64,000 nt of DNA from DATKMK01 sp035541895 (lineage in GTDB: Bacteria > Desulfobacterota > Binatia > HRBIN30 > JACQVA1), in NCBI GenBank assembly GCA_035541895.1, contig DATKMK010000013.1:1-64000 (forward strand), written 5' to 3'. The notes under the pieces were generated by a model. That model made no database searches, had not been told where the DNA came from, and saw only the letters and a program-made list of their open reading frames with translations. Shown one piece after another: positions 16,771 through 25,296 of this stretch; position 1 is the first letter of the stretch; the number at the start of each line of letters is the position of its first letter. A program made the position numbers and the translations under genes.

Positions 16771-18569
16771 AACGCGCCCCCCAAGCGATTTTCGTATTCC
16801 TCGTCGCCGCGACGTTCATTCCCGCTGCGGCGTGGTCACAGACACTCGGAGACTACGGGAAGTGCAGCCTCGTGTCCGGCGGCAGGCCGGTCGCGATCGT
16901 TAGCGGCGACTTCAACAGCGACGGCAGTCAGGACTTCGCCGTCGCCGTCAGCGAGTCGTCGAACAATCGACTCGAAGTGTTCTTCGGTAACCGGACGCAG
17001 TTCGCGACCGGCGGCTGTGCTGAGGCGGTGCAAATGCAAACATTCGCGCTTTCCAGCAGTGCGGTGCCGACGGCGCTTGTGGTGGGGGATTTCGGCAACA
17101 ACGGAACACTCGATATCGCTATCGCCGAGAGCGATGGGGTGATCATCGCGTCCAACGACGGCAAGGGACAGTTCACGCTGGGATCGGTGATCGCCGCCGG
17201 TGATTCGCTCAATGGCATCGCGGTCGGCGACATCGACGGCGACGGCTTGCTCGACTTCGCCGTCGCCGACGGATTCAACAACAGCATCCGCTTACGCTTT
17301 GGACTCAGCGGTGGCCAGTTCAGCGACCTGCAGACCATCCCGATCAGTCATCCGGTGACCGGAGTAGCGCTGGCCGATGCCAATCTCGACGGTTTACTTG
17401 ATCTGTTCGTCTTGAGCAGCGACAACGTCGTGACTGTCGCCCTCCAGGGTCCGTTGCCGAGTCCGGCTCCGACTCCGTCGGCGAACCGAGTCAATTTTCC
17501 ACCGAGCGAATATCAGGACATCAATACGCCGCTGGTGTCGAGTGCGTTTGTCGTGGCGGATTTCAAACGCGACGGCGTCCCTGACTTTGCGGTCGCGGCC
17601 ACCGGTTCCGGTGCGTTGGGGATGTTCACCGGCGAACGTGTCGGCGTGAGCGGCATCGCCTACACCGCGCTCTCAACCATCTCGATCGGCAATGCCTCAG
17701 CCGCGATCGCAGCAGGCGATCTGAACAACGACGGCAAGGTCGATGCGGTAGTCGCCGGCGGCACGACGGTTCTCCTGCTGCCGGGCGACGGCCAAGGTGG
17801 TTTCAACACTCGAACGTCGTACGATGCAGGCCCCGGCCCGACCGGCGTGGCGCTGGCAGATGTCGACGGCGACGGAAAACTTGATGTACTGACCGCCAAC
17901 GGCGAAGGCGGCACCGTCAGCATCTTGCTGAGCAGCAACCCACCGCCGCCGCCGACCGCGACGCCGACCAACACCGGCCAGCCGACCCCGACGCCAACGC
18001 CGACCCGCACGCCGGTCACCGACTGCTGTACCGAGCATGCAAGCAGCGGTTGCAACGACAGCGTGTGCCAAGCCTGTGTGGCGACGAACGATCCAGACAA
18101 TTTCTGCGTGACCCAGCGCTGGGACCCGACCTGCGTGCAGCTGGCAAAGGGCACCTGCGCCGCCATGTGTATCTGTTCCTCTTTCACCCCGACGCCGACG
18201 GTCACGCCGACTTCATCGCCGACCTTGACCCTGACTCTCACGCCGACCTTCACCGGGACGCCGACGGCGACGCCGACCGATACGATCACCGGCACGCGGC
18301 CGGTGAGCACGCGGACGCCGACCGCGACGCCGACGATCACCGGCACGCTGCCGACGGCGACCAACACCGCCACCCCGACCGCGACGCCGACGAATACCTC
18401 GACGCCGACCCGGACGCCGACGCCTACCTTCACCTTCACGCCGACCGCGACGGGGGTGGGTGGGTTCGCGCTCCAGGGTGGTTCCGGCTGCGCGATCGGC
18501 GATGCGCGCAGCGGCTGGATGTGTCTGCTGCCGCTGGCTGCATGGTGTGCCGCACGCCGTCGCCGCTGA
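16767..18569 (+). CDS. Second secreted FG-GAP repeat protein with Cys-rich module and C-terminal Cys-helix-Arg tail
   Basis: The 600-residue product begins with a signal peptide (residues 1-29) and FG-GAP/VCBS repeats (residues 40-390) with calcium loops such as [23 protein letters not shown] and [13 protein letters not shown] Pro/Thr linker is followed by a compact module with 11 cysteines encoded at 18022-18180 (CC..H..SGC.D..C pattern). A 90-residue Thr/Pro stalk and a tail with SGC, a hydrophobic segment and RRRR complete it. The ATG at 16767 overlaps the previous stop (ATGA), so the two are co-translated paralogues. The cysteine module resembles ones I remember in surface proteins of myxobacteria and planctomycetes. 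Function unknown. Confidence 0.84.
   Translation: MKRAPQAIFVFLVAATFIPAAAWSQTLGDYGKCSLVSGGRPVAIVSGDFNSDGSQDFAVAVSESSNNRLEVFFGNRTQFATGGCAEAVQMQTFALSSSAVPTALVVGDFGNNGTLDIAIAESDGVIIASNDGKGQFTLGSVIAAGDSLNGIAVGDIDGDGLLDFAVADGFNNSIRLRFGLSGGQFSDLQTIPISHPVTGVALADANLDGLLDLFVLSSDNVVTVALQGPLPSPAPTPSANRVNFPPSEYQDINTPLVSSAFVVADFKRDGVPDFAVAATGSGALGMFTGERVGVSGIAYTALSTISIGNASAAIAAGDLNNDGKVDAVVAGGTTVLLLPGDGQGGFNTRTSYDAGPGPTGVALADVDGDGKLDVLTANGEGGTVSILLSSNPPPPPTATPTNTGQPTPTPTPTRTPVTDCCTEHASSGCNDSVCQACVATNDPDNFCVTQRWDPTCVQLAKGTCAAMCICSSFTPTPTVTPTSSPTLTLTLTPTFTGTPTATPTDTITGTRPVSTRTPTATPTITGTLPTATNTATPTATPTNTSTPTRTPTPTFTFTPTATGVGGFALQGGSGCAIGDARSGWMCLLPLAAWCAARRRR
17941..18015 (+). repeat. Pro/Thr-rich linker coding repeat
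   Basis: A short run of CCG/ACG-rich repeats encodes a Pro/Thr linker joining the FG-GAP propeller to the cysteine-rich module of the second FG-GAP protein. Confidence 0.6.
18187..18456 (+). repeat. long Thr/Pro stalk coding repeat
   Basis: About 270 bases of degenerate ACGCCGACC-type repeats encode a 90-residue Thr/Pro stalk before the C-terminal tail. The region is prone to slippage and could vary in length between strains. Confidence 0.7.
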
Positions 18570-18610
18570 GTGAAATTGCATTCAGGAATGTGGCGGGCTA
18601 GGTACGCCGC

Positions 18611-20023
18611 ATGATCGGTCTGACCGGATGGAGCGTGTACGTCCCGCGTTGGCGCCTCGATCGCAAGCTGATCGGCCAGGCGTGGGGAGCGCCGCAGCCT
18701 GCGGGCGCGTGCGCGGTCGGCAACTACGATGAAGATGCATTGACCATGGCCGCCGAGGCCGTACGATCGGTGGTTGGTGACGACGGCCAGGCCATCGGCG
18801 GGCTGTATTTTGCGAGCGCGAGTGCGCCCTACTGGGAAAAACAGATCGCCGCCGTCATCGCGACCGCCTGTGATCTACCGCGGCAGCTCGTCACCGCCGA
18901 CTTCGGCGGCTCGGCGCGCGCCGGCACCAGTGCGGTGCTGGCGGCGATTCGCAGCGCACAAGCCGGCGCGTTCGCGCATGCGGTGGTGGCGGCAGCCGAT
19001 GCGCGGCTGGCGGCGCCCGAGTCCGAGCTGGAAGGCCTACTCGGTGACGCGGCGGCGGCGGTTCGGGTCGGCACGCGCGACGTGATCGCCGAGTTCATTG
19101 ATGCCGCGTCGATTGCCGAAGAGTTCACCTATCTGTGGCGGACGGATAGCGCGCGGTTCGTGCAGGCGTATGCGGGGAAGTTCTCGAACACTTTCGGCTA
19201 CGCGCGCGATGTGGGCGATGCGATCACATCCCTGCTCGGGCGCAACCGGCTTGCCCCGACGGATATTGCGAAGCTCGCGCTGTATTCGCCGGACGCCCGC
19301 GCGGCCGTCGATCTCGCGAAGTCGCTCGGTTTCGACGTCAAGCAGCAGCTACCGCCGCCGTGTGCGAACGCGATCGGCTGCACCGGCAACGCGGAAGCAC
19401 TGCTTCAACTCGCGGCAGTGTTGGAGAGCGCGCGACCCGGCGATCGGATCTTGGTGGGCAGCTTTGGTGAAGGTGCGGATGTTCTGCTGTTCCGCGTGAC
19501 CGACGCGATCACGCGGTACCAGCCGGCTACGCGTCTGCGCGATTGGATCGACAGCGGCGTCTCGCTGCCGTCGTACCAGAAGTATTTGAAGTACCGGCGC
19601 GTGATCGAGAGCGACGAGCCGGGCGAAGCCATCTTCAACATTCTGGAGTTCAAGGAACTCAAACAGGACGTGCGGTTGTACGGGAGTCGCTGCGAGCAAT
19701 GCGGCACGGTGCAGTACCCGATCGCGCGGGTGTGCATCCAGTGCAAGGGCCGCGCGCTTGCCGATCATCGATTGGCGCGTGCGGGGACGGTGTTCACCTT
19801 CACCGTCGACCATCTCATCGCCAACATCGATCATCCGCTGATCATGGCGGTGATCGATCTCGACGACGGCGGGCGTGTCTATTTGCAGACCACCGACGCC
19901 GCCGCCGACGGCGTGCAAGTCGGTACCCGCGTCACGCTGGCATTCCGCCGCTTGCACGAAGGTGGCGGCAATCACAACTATTTCTGGAAGGCCCGTCCGG
20001 TACGGGTTCGAGGTGAAGCATGA
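18611..20023 (+). CDS. HMG-CoA-synthase-like thiolase-fold protein fused to DUF35 OB-fold/zinc ribbon
   Basis: The 470-residue protein has a thiolase-fold domain of the HMG-CoA synthase/KAS III type (residues 1-300). A DUF35 region follows: a zinc ribbon with C361, C364, C375 and C378 and an OB-fold to the end. In archaea a thiolase, HMG-CoA synthase and DUF35 protein form one complex that channels acetoacetyl-CoA. Here two of these are fused and the thiolase gene follows with a four-base overlap. Where the synthase nucleophile Cys is expected the sequence reads GGSARAGT, and the usual catalytic His region reads LYSPDAR, so I cannot see a normal active site. It may be a binding or scaffolding partner of the thiolase. 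Confidence 0.82.
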   Translation: MIGLTGWSVYVPRWRLDRKLIGQAWGAPQPAGACAVGNYDEDALTMAAEAVRSVVGDDGQAIGGLYFASASAPYWEKQIAAVIATACDLPRQLVTADFGGSARAGTSAVLAAIRSAQAGAFAHAVVAAADARLAAPESELEGLLGDAAAAVRVGTRDVIAEFIDAASIAEEFTYLWRTDSARFVQAYAGKFSNTFGYARDVGDAITSLLGRNRLAPTDIAKLALYSPDARAAVDLAKSLGFDVKQQLPPPCANAIGCTGNAEALLQLAAVLESARPGDRILVGSFGEGADVLLFRVTDAITRYQPATRLRDWIDSGVSLPSYQKYLKYRRVIESDEPGEAIFNILEFKELKQDVRLYGSRCEQCGTVQYPIARVCIQCKGRALADHRLARAGTVFTFTVDHLIANIDHPLIMAVIDLDDGGRVYLQTTDAAADGVQVGTRVTLAFRRLHEGGGNHNYFWKARPVRVRGEA

Positions 20024-21165
20024 AAGACCAGGTTGCCGTGATCGGTGTTGGCTGCACGAAATTCGGAGACCTGTTCGACAAGAGTTACGAAGATTTGATT
20101 TGCGATGCGGCGTTCGAAGCGTACGACGACGCCGGAATCGATCCGGCCGATATCCAGGCGGCGTATTTGGGCACGTATCTGCCGGGACCGAGTGGAGGCA
20201 AAGCCGCGGTGTCGCTCGGTGATGCGCTGCGCTTGTATGATCGCCCGATCACCCGCGTGGAAAACTACTGCGCCACCGGCACCGACGCGTTCCGCAACGG
20301 CTGCCTCACGATCGCGTCGGGTGCGGCCGATTTCGTTTTGGTGCTGGGTGCCGAGAAGTTGAAAGATCGCGGCGGACGTGGATTGCCGCGGCTGGGGCAT
20401 CCGCTGTTGGCGAAGGGCAACTCGGCTCCGGGGCTGTTCGCGTTGGCGGCCAACCGCTACATGCACACGTTCGGCATGGGTCGTGAGACCCTCGCGAAAG
20501 TTGCGGTCAAGAATCACTACAACGGTGCCCGCAATCCGAAGGCGCATTTGCAGATGGAAGTCACCGAGGAGCAAGTGTTGAAGGCGCCGATGATTGCGTG
20601 GCCCTTCGGCTTGTTTGACTGCTGTCCGACCACCGACGGCGGCGCGGCTGCCATTCTGTGTCGCGCCGATCTCGCGAAACGATTTCGCAACGATTACATC
20701 TTGGTGAAAGGTTTCGGCCTCGCGGTGACCAGCGGACGGCCATACTTCGATCCGACCTTCGACTACCTGGGATTCCGTTCGACCCAGATGGCGGCGCAGC
20801 AGGCGTACGCGATGGCGAAGATCGCTCCTGCCGACATTGACTTCGCCGAGGTCCACGACTGCTTCACGTGGACGGAGATCTCAAATACAGAAGACCTTGG
20901 CTTCTGCCGGAAGGGCGAAGGCGGTGCATTGGCGGCCGAGGGACGCACGAGGATCGACGGTGACATCCCGATCAATCCAAGCGGTGGGTTGAAGTCGTTT
21001 GGCCATCCTATCGGCGCGAGCGGCGTACGGATGATCTACGAATGTGTACAGCAACTCCGCGGTCAGGCGGGTGAGCGACAAGTCCGCGGTGCCGAGGTGG
21101 GGCTTGCTCACAACGTGGGCGGTCCCGGCGCTGTGTCGTGCGTGATTGTGCTTGGGAACAACTGA
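20020..21165 (+). CDS. Thiolase (SCP-x-like acetyl-CoA C-acyltransferase)
   Basis: The 381-residue protein is a thiolase of the SCP-x/archaeal type. The nucleophile Cys84 is in ENYCATGTDAF, and a catalytic His is in GGLKSFGHPIGASG near residue 325. The C-terminal HNVGGPGAVSCVIVL replaces the CxG motif of classical thiolases, as usual in this subfamily. Its ATG overlaps the stop of the HMGCS-like/DUF35 gene, so they are co-translated and likely form a complex that makes or splits beta-ketoacyl-CoA. The chain length of the substrate is unknown. Confidence 0.88.
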   Translation: MKDQVAVIGVGCTKFGDLFDKSYEDLICDAAFEAYDDAGIDPADIQAAYLGTYLPGPSGGKAAVSLGDALRLYDRPITRVENYCATGTDAFRNGCLTIASGAADFVLVLGAEKLKDRGGRGLPRLGHPLLAKGNSAPGLFALAANRYMHTFGMGRETLAKVAVKNHYNGARNPKAHLQMEVTEEQVLKAPMIAWPFGLFDCCPTTDGGAAAILCRADLAKRFRNDYILVKGFGLAVTSGRPYFDPTFDYLGFRSTQMAAQQAYAMAKIAPADIDFAEVHDCFTWTEISNTEDLGFCRKGEGGALAAEGRTRIDGDIPINPSGGLKSFGHPIGASGVRMIYECVQQLRGQAGERQVRGAEVGLAHNVGGPGAVSCVIVLGNN

Positions 21166-21337
21166 ATCGAGTCGCATTTTAAGACGATGCGGTCGTCTCG
21201 TTCCACCACTGCCGGAACCTAAGAAGGCAGCGTGGATGACGCTCGCGTGTGTTCGCGACTGATTTGAATCAGGGGCACGGTTTCTGCTCGGTGATTTGGC
21301 GTCCGAAACAGTTGCGAGGGGAAAAGGGGAAACCGGG

Positions 21338-21829
21338 ATGGAAGCAGCCACGGCCGTTGCCGAGTGGTCCAGTCCAGTCGCTGCCAGCGAGACCAGCTTT
21401 CCGAAGCTCGCCGAGCCGGAAGTCTTGATGCCGTCGCAGTTCCTCGACCTCATGCGCGGGCACAGCCCGTATGAGGGCGAGACGCGCCTGATGCTTGCGG
21501 TTCTGGAAGACGCCATTTCGTGCTTTCAGAAATACGCCGGCGCGACCAAGGGCCGCCGCCAGCGACTCTTTCGCGAGGCGGAGGAGTGGCTCTTTGATGA
21601 AGGGTCGCCATGGGCGTTCTCCTTCGAGGCGATTTGTTCGACGCTCGATCTGAACCCCGAGTATCTGCGAACCGGACTGCTTCGATGGAAGGAAGCGTTC
21701 CTGGCGCGGCCCGACGCCGCGGTGGCCAGCGTGGCCCGTGTGCGCCTGCGCGCTGCGCGCCGCCACAAGATTCTTCCGTTCGTCCCGCGCCGAAGAAAGA
21801 AAGCCGAGAAGGTTGCAGCGGTCGCCTGA
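21338..21829 (+). CDS. Conserved-looking protein of unknown function
   Basis: The 163-residue product has no signal peptide or membrane segment. The central part (residues 29-120) is rich in Leu, Glu, Phe and Trp with regular spacing (PSQFLDLMRG, RLMLAVLEDAISCFQKY, FREAEEWLFDEGSPWAFSFEAIC), and looks helical. The C-terminus is strongly basic (RLRAARRHK...RRRKKAEK), which might bind nucleic acid. The ATG at 21338 follows a GGGGA stretch. It ends in a probable terminator. I do not recognise a named family, though similar short proteins seem to occur in related uncultured bacteria. It is upstream of a histidine kinase, separated by two hairpins. Confidence 0.65.
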   Translation: MEAATAVAEWSSPVAASETSFPKLAEPEVLMPSQFLDLMRGHSPYEGETRLMLAVLEDAISCFQKYAGATKGRRQRLFREAEEWLFDEGSPWAFSFEAICSTLDLNPEYLRTGLLRWKEAFLARPDAAVASVARVRLRAARRHKILPFVPRRRKKAEKVAAVA

Positions 21830-21854
21830 CGAAAGCTCCAGTCGTCAGGTTTTT
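21825..21854 (+). terminator. rho-independent terminator overlapping the stop codon
   Basis: CCTGACG (21825-21831) pairs with CGTCAGG (21843-21849) and is followed by five T (21850-21854). The stem includes the TGA of the preceding gene. It should end transcription before the histidine kinase. Confidence 0.7.
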
Positions 21855-21877
21855 AGCGGACTAGCGTTTCGAGTAGC

Positions 21878-21912
21878 GGCTCTCGAATGATCCGAGCGAT
21901 CATTCGGGAGCC
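21878..21912. repeat. strong 15-base inverted repeat before the histidine kinase
   Basis: GGCTCTCGAATGATC (21878-21892) pairs with GATCATTCGGGAGCC (21898-21912) with one mismatch and a five-base loop. It lies 62 bases before the kinase ATG and is followed by TTTG only. It could be a second terminator acting in either direction, or an operator or mRNA leader element. Confidence 0.6.
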
Positions 21913-21973
21913 TTTGTCGGTTGACGTGCTGCTCCAGCGGTGGCACTCGCGTTGCTCTCCGCCGAAGAGGGTG

Positions 21974-23653
21974 ATGACCGAAACGACGACCGCACGTCCT
22001 TCGCGCATGTGGGCTGCTATGCGGTCCGCCGACGCCCGGTTGGACAAGAAGCGCACCGTCCTTCTGCTGCGGTCGGTCGTCATTTTCACCACCTCGTACT
22101 TGGTCTTGTTCGGATCTCACGCGAACATCACGTCTGGTCTGATCTATGCGGCGGTCCTGGTCGCCTCGAATATCGGGCTGGCGGTGATGCCACCGCGTCT
22201 ATTCAACGCAACCAGCTTCGCACCGGCACTGCTCCTCGGGGATACTGCGCTCGTCGTCATCGGGCTATTCCTCACCGTTGGGTTTTCGCAGGAATTCTTG
22301 ATCGTCTACTTCTTCACCATCTTTCTCACGACGGCGGCAGAGACCGTCGGGCAGATCGCGGTCGGCGCGACCTTGGTCAGCGGGCTCTATGGTTATTGGC
22401 TCTACTTGAGCACCGATGGGCAGCTCGATCCATCGCATTGGTTGCGGTTGCCCTTCTTCTTCGTGGTGGCGATCTTCTACGCGTTCTTGACCGACGAGCT
22501 GAAGGTCGAGAAGCGTCGCCGCCAGGAGGCCGAGCGTGAGCGCGAGCATCTCCGTCTCCTCTTGCAAGTTGCCGGATCGATGTCGCAGTCGTCGGTGAGC
22601 AGCGAGTGCATCAAGAGCATCGGCAAACTCATCGAAGACGCTGTGCCGCATCTCCGATGTGAGGTGAGTGCCGAACCCACGCCGCGCGGCGTGGATCGCG
22701 ACACGGTCTGGCTGCCGATCGAGGCTTACGGCCAGCGCTTCGGAAGCGTCATCCTCCGATCGAACACGGGCACGGTGAGCGCGAACGAGCAAGCCCTGGC
22801 GCAGCTCGTGATGCACGCGGTTGCCAGCGCTGCATACACGGCGCAGCAAGTAGAAGTCGCGCAAACCGCTTCGCGGCTCAAGGAAGAGTTTCTGGCGACG
22901 TTGTCGCACGAGTTGCGTACGCCGCTGCACGCCATTCTTGGTTACAGCGACTTGATCGAGAGCGCGGCTGAATCGTTGCGCGACTCGTTGATTCTCGAGA
23001 GCGTCGGCCGCCTGCGGGCGAACACGCGACACCTCCATGACTTGTTGGAGGAGATGATGGGCTTCGCCGTCCTGAAGGCCGGTCATGTGACCACGAACGT
23101 CGTGCCGTTGGACATCCCCAGGTTCGTCGGCGAGCTGGCCGCGCTCACCAAGGAATTGCTCTCGGGGCGTCCAATCGAGTTCGAGCTCGATCTTTCCGTC
23201 AACCTGCCAGTGGTCGTGACCGACGCGCACAAGCTTCGCCAGGTGCTGGCGAGCCTTCTAAGCAACGCCGTCAAGTTCACGGAGCGCGGTTACGTGCGGC
23301 TCGCCGTCGCGGCGCGCGGAAGCGATCAGATCGCGTTTAGCGTCAGCGATACCGGCATCGGGATCGCAGAAGAGGATGTGCGGGTGATCTTCGATGACTT
23401 CCGGCAAATCGACGGTTCGAGCACGCGGCGCTTTGGTGGGGTCGGGCTTGGCCTCGCCTTGGCCCGCAACATTCTCGCATTACTGGGGGGCCGGCTCGAG
23501 GTCGCCAGCGAAGTCGGGCGCGGCTCGACCTTTCACGCCATCATTCCGTTCGCGGCCACCGATATAACGCGGGCGAACCTTCCGGTCCGCACCTCCGCCG
23601 TTGTCGAGCCGAGTCGTGTGCGCGAACCCGAAGCCCAGTGGGCTTCGCTGTAG
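21974..23653 (+). CDS. Membrane-bound sensor histidine kinase
   Basis: The 559-residue protein starts at an ATG preceded by AAGAGG. About five hydrophobic segments lie between residues 27 and 170, followed by a coiled segment rich in Glu and Arg. A GAF-like region (about 190-300) precedes the kinase core. The H box has His312 in SHELRTPLHAILGY; the N box (LLSNAVKFTERG), G1 (SVSDTGIGI), F box (IFDDFRQID) and G2 (GGVGLGLALA) are all present. It should autophosphorylate and pass phosphate to a response regulator. No receiver or regulator gene is adjacent, so it is an orphan here. The signal sensed is unknown. Confidence 0.9.
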   Translation: MTETTTARPSRMWAAMRSADARLDKKRTVLLLRSVVIFTTSYLVLFGSHANITSGLIYAAVLVASNIGLAVMPPRLFNATSFAPALLLGDTALVVIGLFLTVGFSQEFLIVYFFTIFLTTAAETVGQIAVGATLVSGLYGYWLYLSTDGQLDPSHWLRLPFFFVVAIFYAFLTDELKVEKRRRQEAEREREHLRLLLQVAGSMSQSSVSSECIKSIGKLIEDAVPHLRCEVSAEPTPRGVDRDTVWLPIEAYGQRFGSVILRSNTGTVSANEQALAQLVMHAVASAAYTAQQVEVAQTASRLKEEFLATLSHELRTPLHAILGYSDLIESAAESLRDSLILESVGRLRANTRHLHDLLEEMMGFAVLKAGHVTTNVVPLDIPRFVGELAALTKELLSGRPIEFELDLSVNLPVVVTDAHKLRQVLASLLSNAVKFTERGYVRLAVAARGSDQIAFSVSDTGIGIAEEDVRVIFDDFRQIDGSSTRRFGGVGLGLALARNILALLGGRLEVASEVGRGSTFHAIIPFAATDITRANLPVRTSAVVEPSRVREPEAQWASL

Positions 23654-23654
23654 C

Positions 23655-23996
23655 TCACACCATCCGCGAAAACAGCGCCAGAAACTTCGCCAACCACGGT
23701 CCCAGCGAGCAGACGCAGTAGACCGCGGCGAGCAGTCGCAGCACGTGCGCCGCTAGGTAGGCGGGCGCCAATCGATGAAGGAGTACGAGCAGCCCGCACG
23801 CTTTCGCTTTGAAGAGGAGCAGGGACGGACCAACGCCCAACGCGAGAAACGTGTGGCGCAAGAGCGGGTTAGCCTCCGACCAGCCCTCGCGCAAACCGGA
23901 GTATGTGGCGATTCCGTCGAACATCTGCAGTGCCACGTTCAGCGCGAACAGGTGGTACATGTAGCGATCAGACGCGACCTCTACGATCTGTTCCAC
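23655..23996 (-). CDS. Small membrane protein, DUF5658-like
   Basis: The 113-residue protein has about three membrane segments. The conserved-looking part ALNVALQMFDGIATYSGLR...EANPLLR followed by a LLLFKAKACG segment fits DUF5658, a family of unknown function. It is convergent with the histidine kinase, their stops being two bases apart, which supports both ends. Upstream it is close to the CaiB gene, which runs in the same direction and ends 71 bases before this gene's start region on the higher-coordinate side. No role can be given. Confidence 0.65.
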   Translation of the reverse strand: MEQIVEVASDRYMYHLFALNVALQMFDGIATYSGLREGWSEANPLLRHTFLALGVGPSLLLFKAKACGLLVLLHRLAPAYLAAHVLRLLAAVYCVCSLGPWLAKFLALFSRMV

Positions 23997-24067
23997 GCTC
24001 CACCGCTACCCCAATCATCGGCAGGAGTCGAGCATGAAAGTGCACGGCCGGTTCGCGCCCGCCGCGG

Positions 24068-25285
24068 CTAGTTCAGGACTTTGGTTTCCTTCAAGCGGGC
24101 GATCGCGTCCGGTGCGTATCCTAGCACATCGCGCATCACGTAGTCGGTGTCCGCTCCCAGGCACGGAGCGGCACTCCGGACCGCACTCGGCGTTCGCGAC
24201 ATCCGCCACGGAATGCCGGCGTGTTGGCGAGTTCCGACTTCGGGATGCGGGTGCGACACGAAAAATTCCGTCTCGCTCAAATGGGGGCTCTCTGAGAGAT
24301 CGCGATTGCTCGCCGAAACAAATGAGGGGATGCCGGCCGCTTGAAGTTGGCACACGACGTCTTCCGCCGCGCGCGTTGCCGTCCACTCGGCCACCAACGC
24401 TTCCAGAGCGTCTTCGTTGGCTTTTCGCGCCTGGATGGTCGCGAAGCGTGGATCGTCGCCCCACGCAGAATTGCCCATGATCTCGGCGATGCGGCGCCAT
24501 TCGCTGTCGTTCCGCACGGCAATCGCAATCCAGCGCTCCTGACCGGCGCAGCGAAAAACCCCGTGCGGTGCCATGTGCGGATCGCGGTTGCCGTCGCGCA
24601 CCGGCTGCGTGCCGTTCATGGTGTACTCCATGACGGCTTCGGGCAGGATAGATATCGTGGTCTCCTGTTGCGATAGATCGATGTACTGTCCGCGGCCGGT
24701 GCGGGCGCGGTGGTGGAGCGCCGCAAGCACCGCGACCGCGCCGTGGAGTCCGCCGTTCGGATCGCCGTACGAAATGCCGACATGCATCGGCGGCCAGTCA
24801 CGATAGCCGGTGACCGAGGACAAGCCGGATAGCGGCACTTGTGCGGGACCATACGAGACGAACTGGCTTTCGGGGCCGCTCGCCCCGTATCCCGATAGCG
24901 CGATCATGATGAGGTCGGGTTTGATCGCGCGGAGCACTTCGTAGCCCAAGCCCATCCGATCCATGACTCCGGCCGCGAAATTCTCGCACACGACGTCGCA
25001 CTTGCCGACCAACTGCTTGGCGATGTCGATCGCGCCCGGCTGCTTGAGATCGAGTGCGAGGCTGCGCTTGCCTTGGTTGTACTGGTTGAAGTAGCCGCTG
25101 CGATTGACGCCGAATTCGCCGTCCGCCCACGGCGGCAGCAGCCGGGTCACGCAAATGCGCGTGCTGGTCTCGATGCGGATGACTTCGGCCCCAAGATGCG
25201 CCAACTGCAAGGTGCAAAATGGACCGGCCCACACCCAGGTGAAATCTGCAACGCGAATCCCTTCCAGTGGCTGCTTGGGCGCCAT
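24068..25285 (-). CDS. CaiB/BaiF family CoA-transferase (second copy of the pair)
   Basis: The 405-residue protein is a full-length class III CoA-transferase. It has the N-terminal GIRVADFTWVWAGPFCTLQLAHLGAEVI pattern (20-residue parts visible near 9-36), NQGKRSLALDLKQP, an Asp near the expected nucleophile position (residues 168-175), and the GLHGAVAVLAALHHRARTGRGQYIDLS region near 215-240. ATG 25285 follows GAGGAGG and lies 11 bases after the stop of the upstream CaiB gene, so they form one operon. Two different CaiB chains encoded together suggest a heteromeric enzyme such as those acting on aryl- or alkylsuccinate, or two sequential reactions. The substrate is not known. Confidence 0.9.
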   Translation of the reverse strand: MAPKQPLEGIRVADFTWVWAGPFCTLQLAHLGAEVIRIETSTRICVTRLLPPWADGEFGVNRSGYFNQYNQGKRSLALDLKQPGAIDIAKQLVGKCDVVCENFAAGVMDRMGLGYEVLRAIKPDLIMIALSGYGASGPESQFVSYGPAQVPLSGLSSVTGYRDWPPMHVGISYGDPNGGLHGAVAVLAALHHRARTGRGQYIDLSQQETTISILPEAVMEYTMNGTQPVRDGNRDPHMAPHGVFRCAGQERWIAIAVRNDSEWRRIAEIMGNSAWGDDPRFATIQARKANEDALEALVAEWTATRAAEDVVCQLQAAGIPSFVSASNRDLSESPHLSETEFFVSHPHPEVGTRQHAGIPWRMSRTPSAVRSAAPCLGADTDYVMRDVLGYAPDAIARLKETKVLN

Positions 25286-25296
25286 CGCCAACCTCC

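Noticed and set aside
18187..18456. Possible CRISPR-like array or microsatellite with separate function
   Set aside because: The repeats are in-frame codons for a Thr/Pro stalk, vary in length and sequence, and have no spacers.
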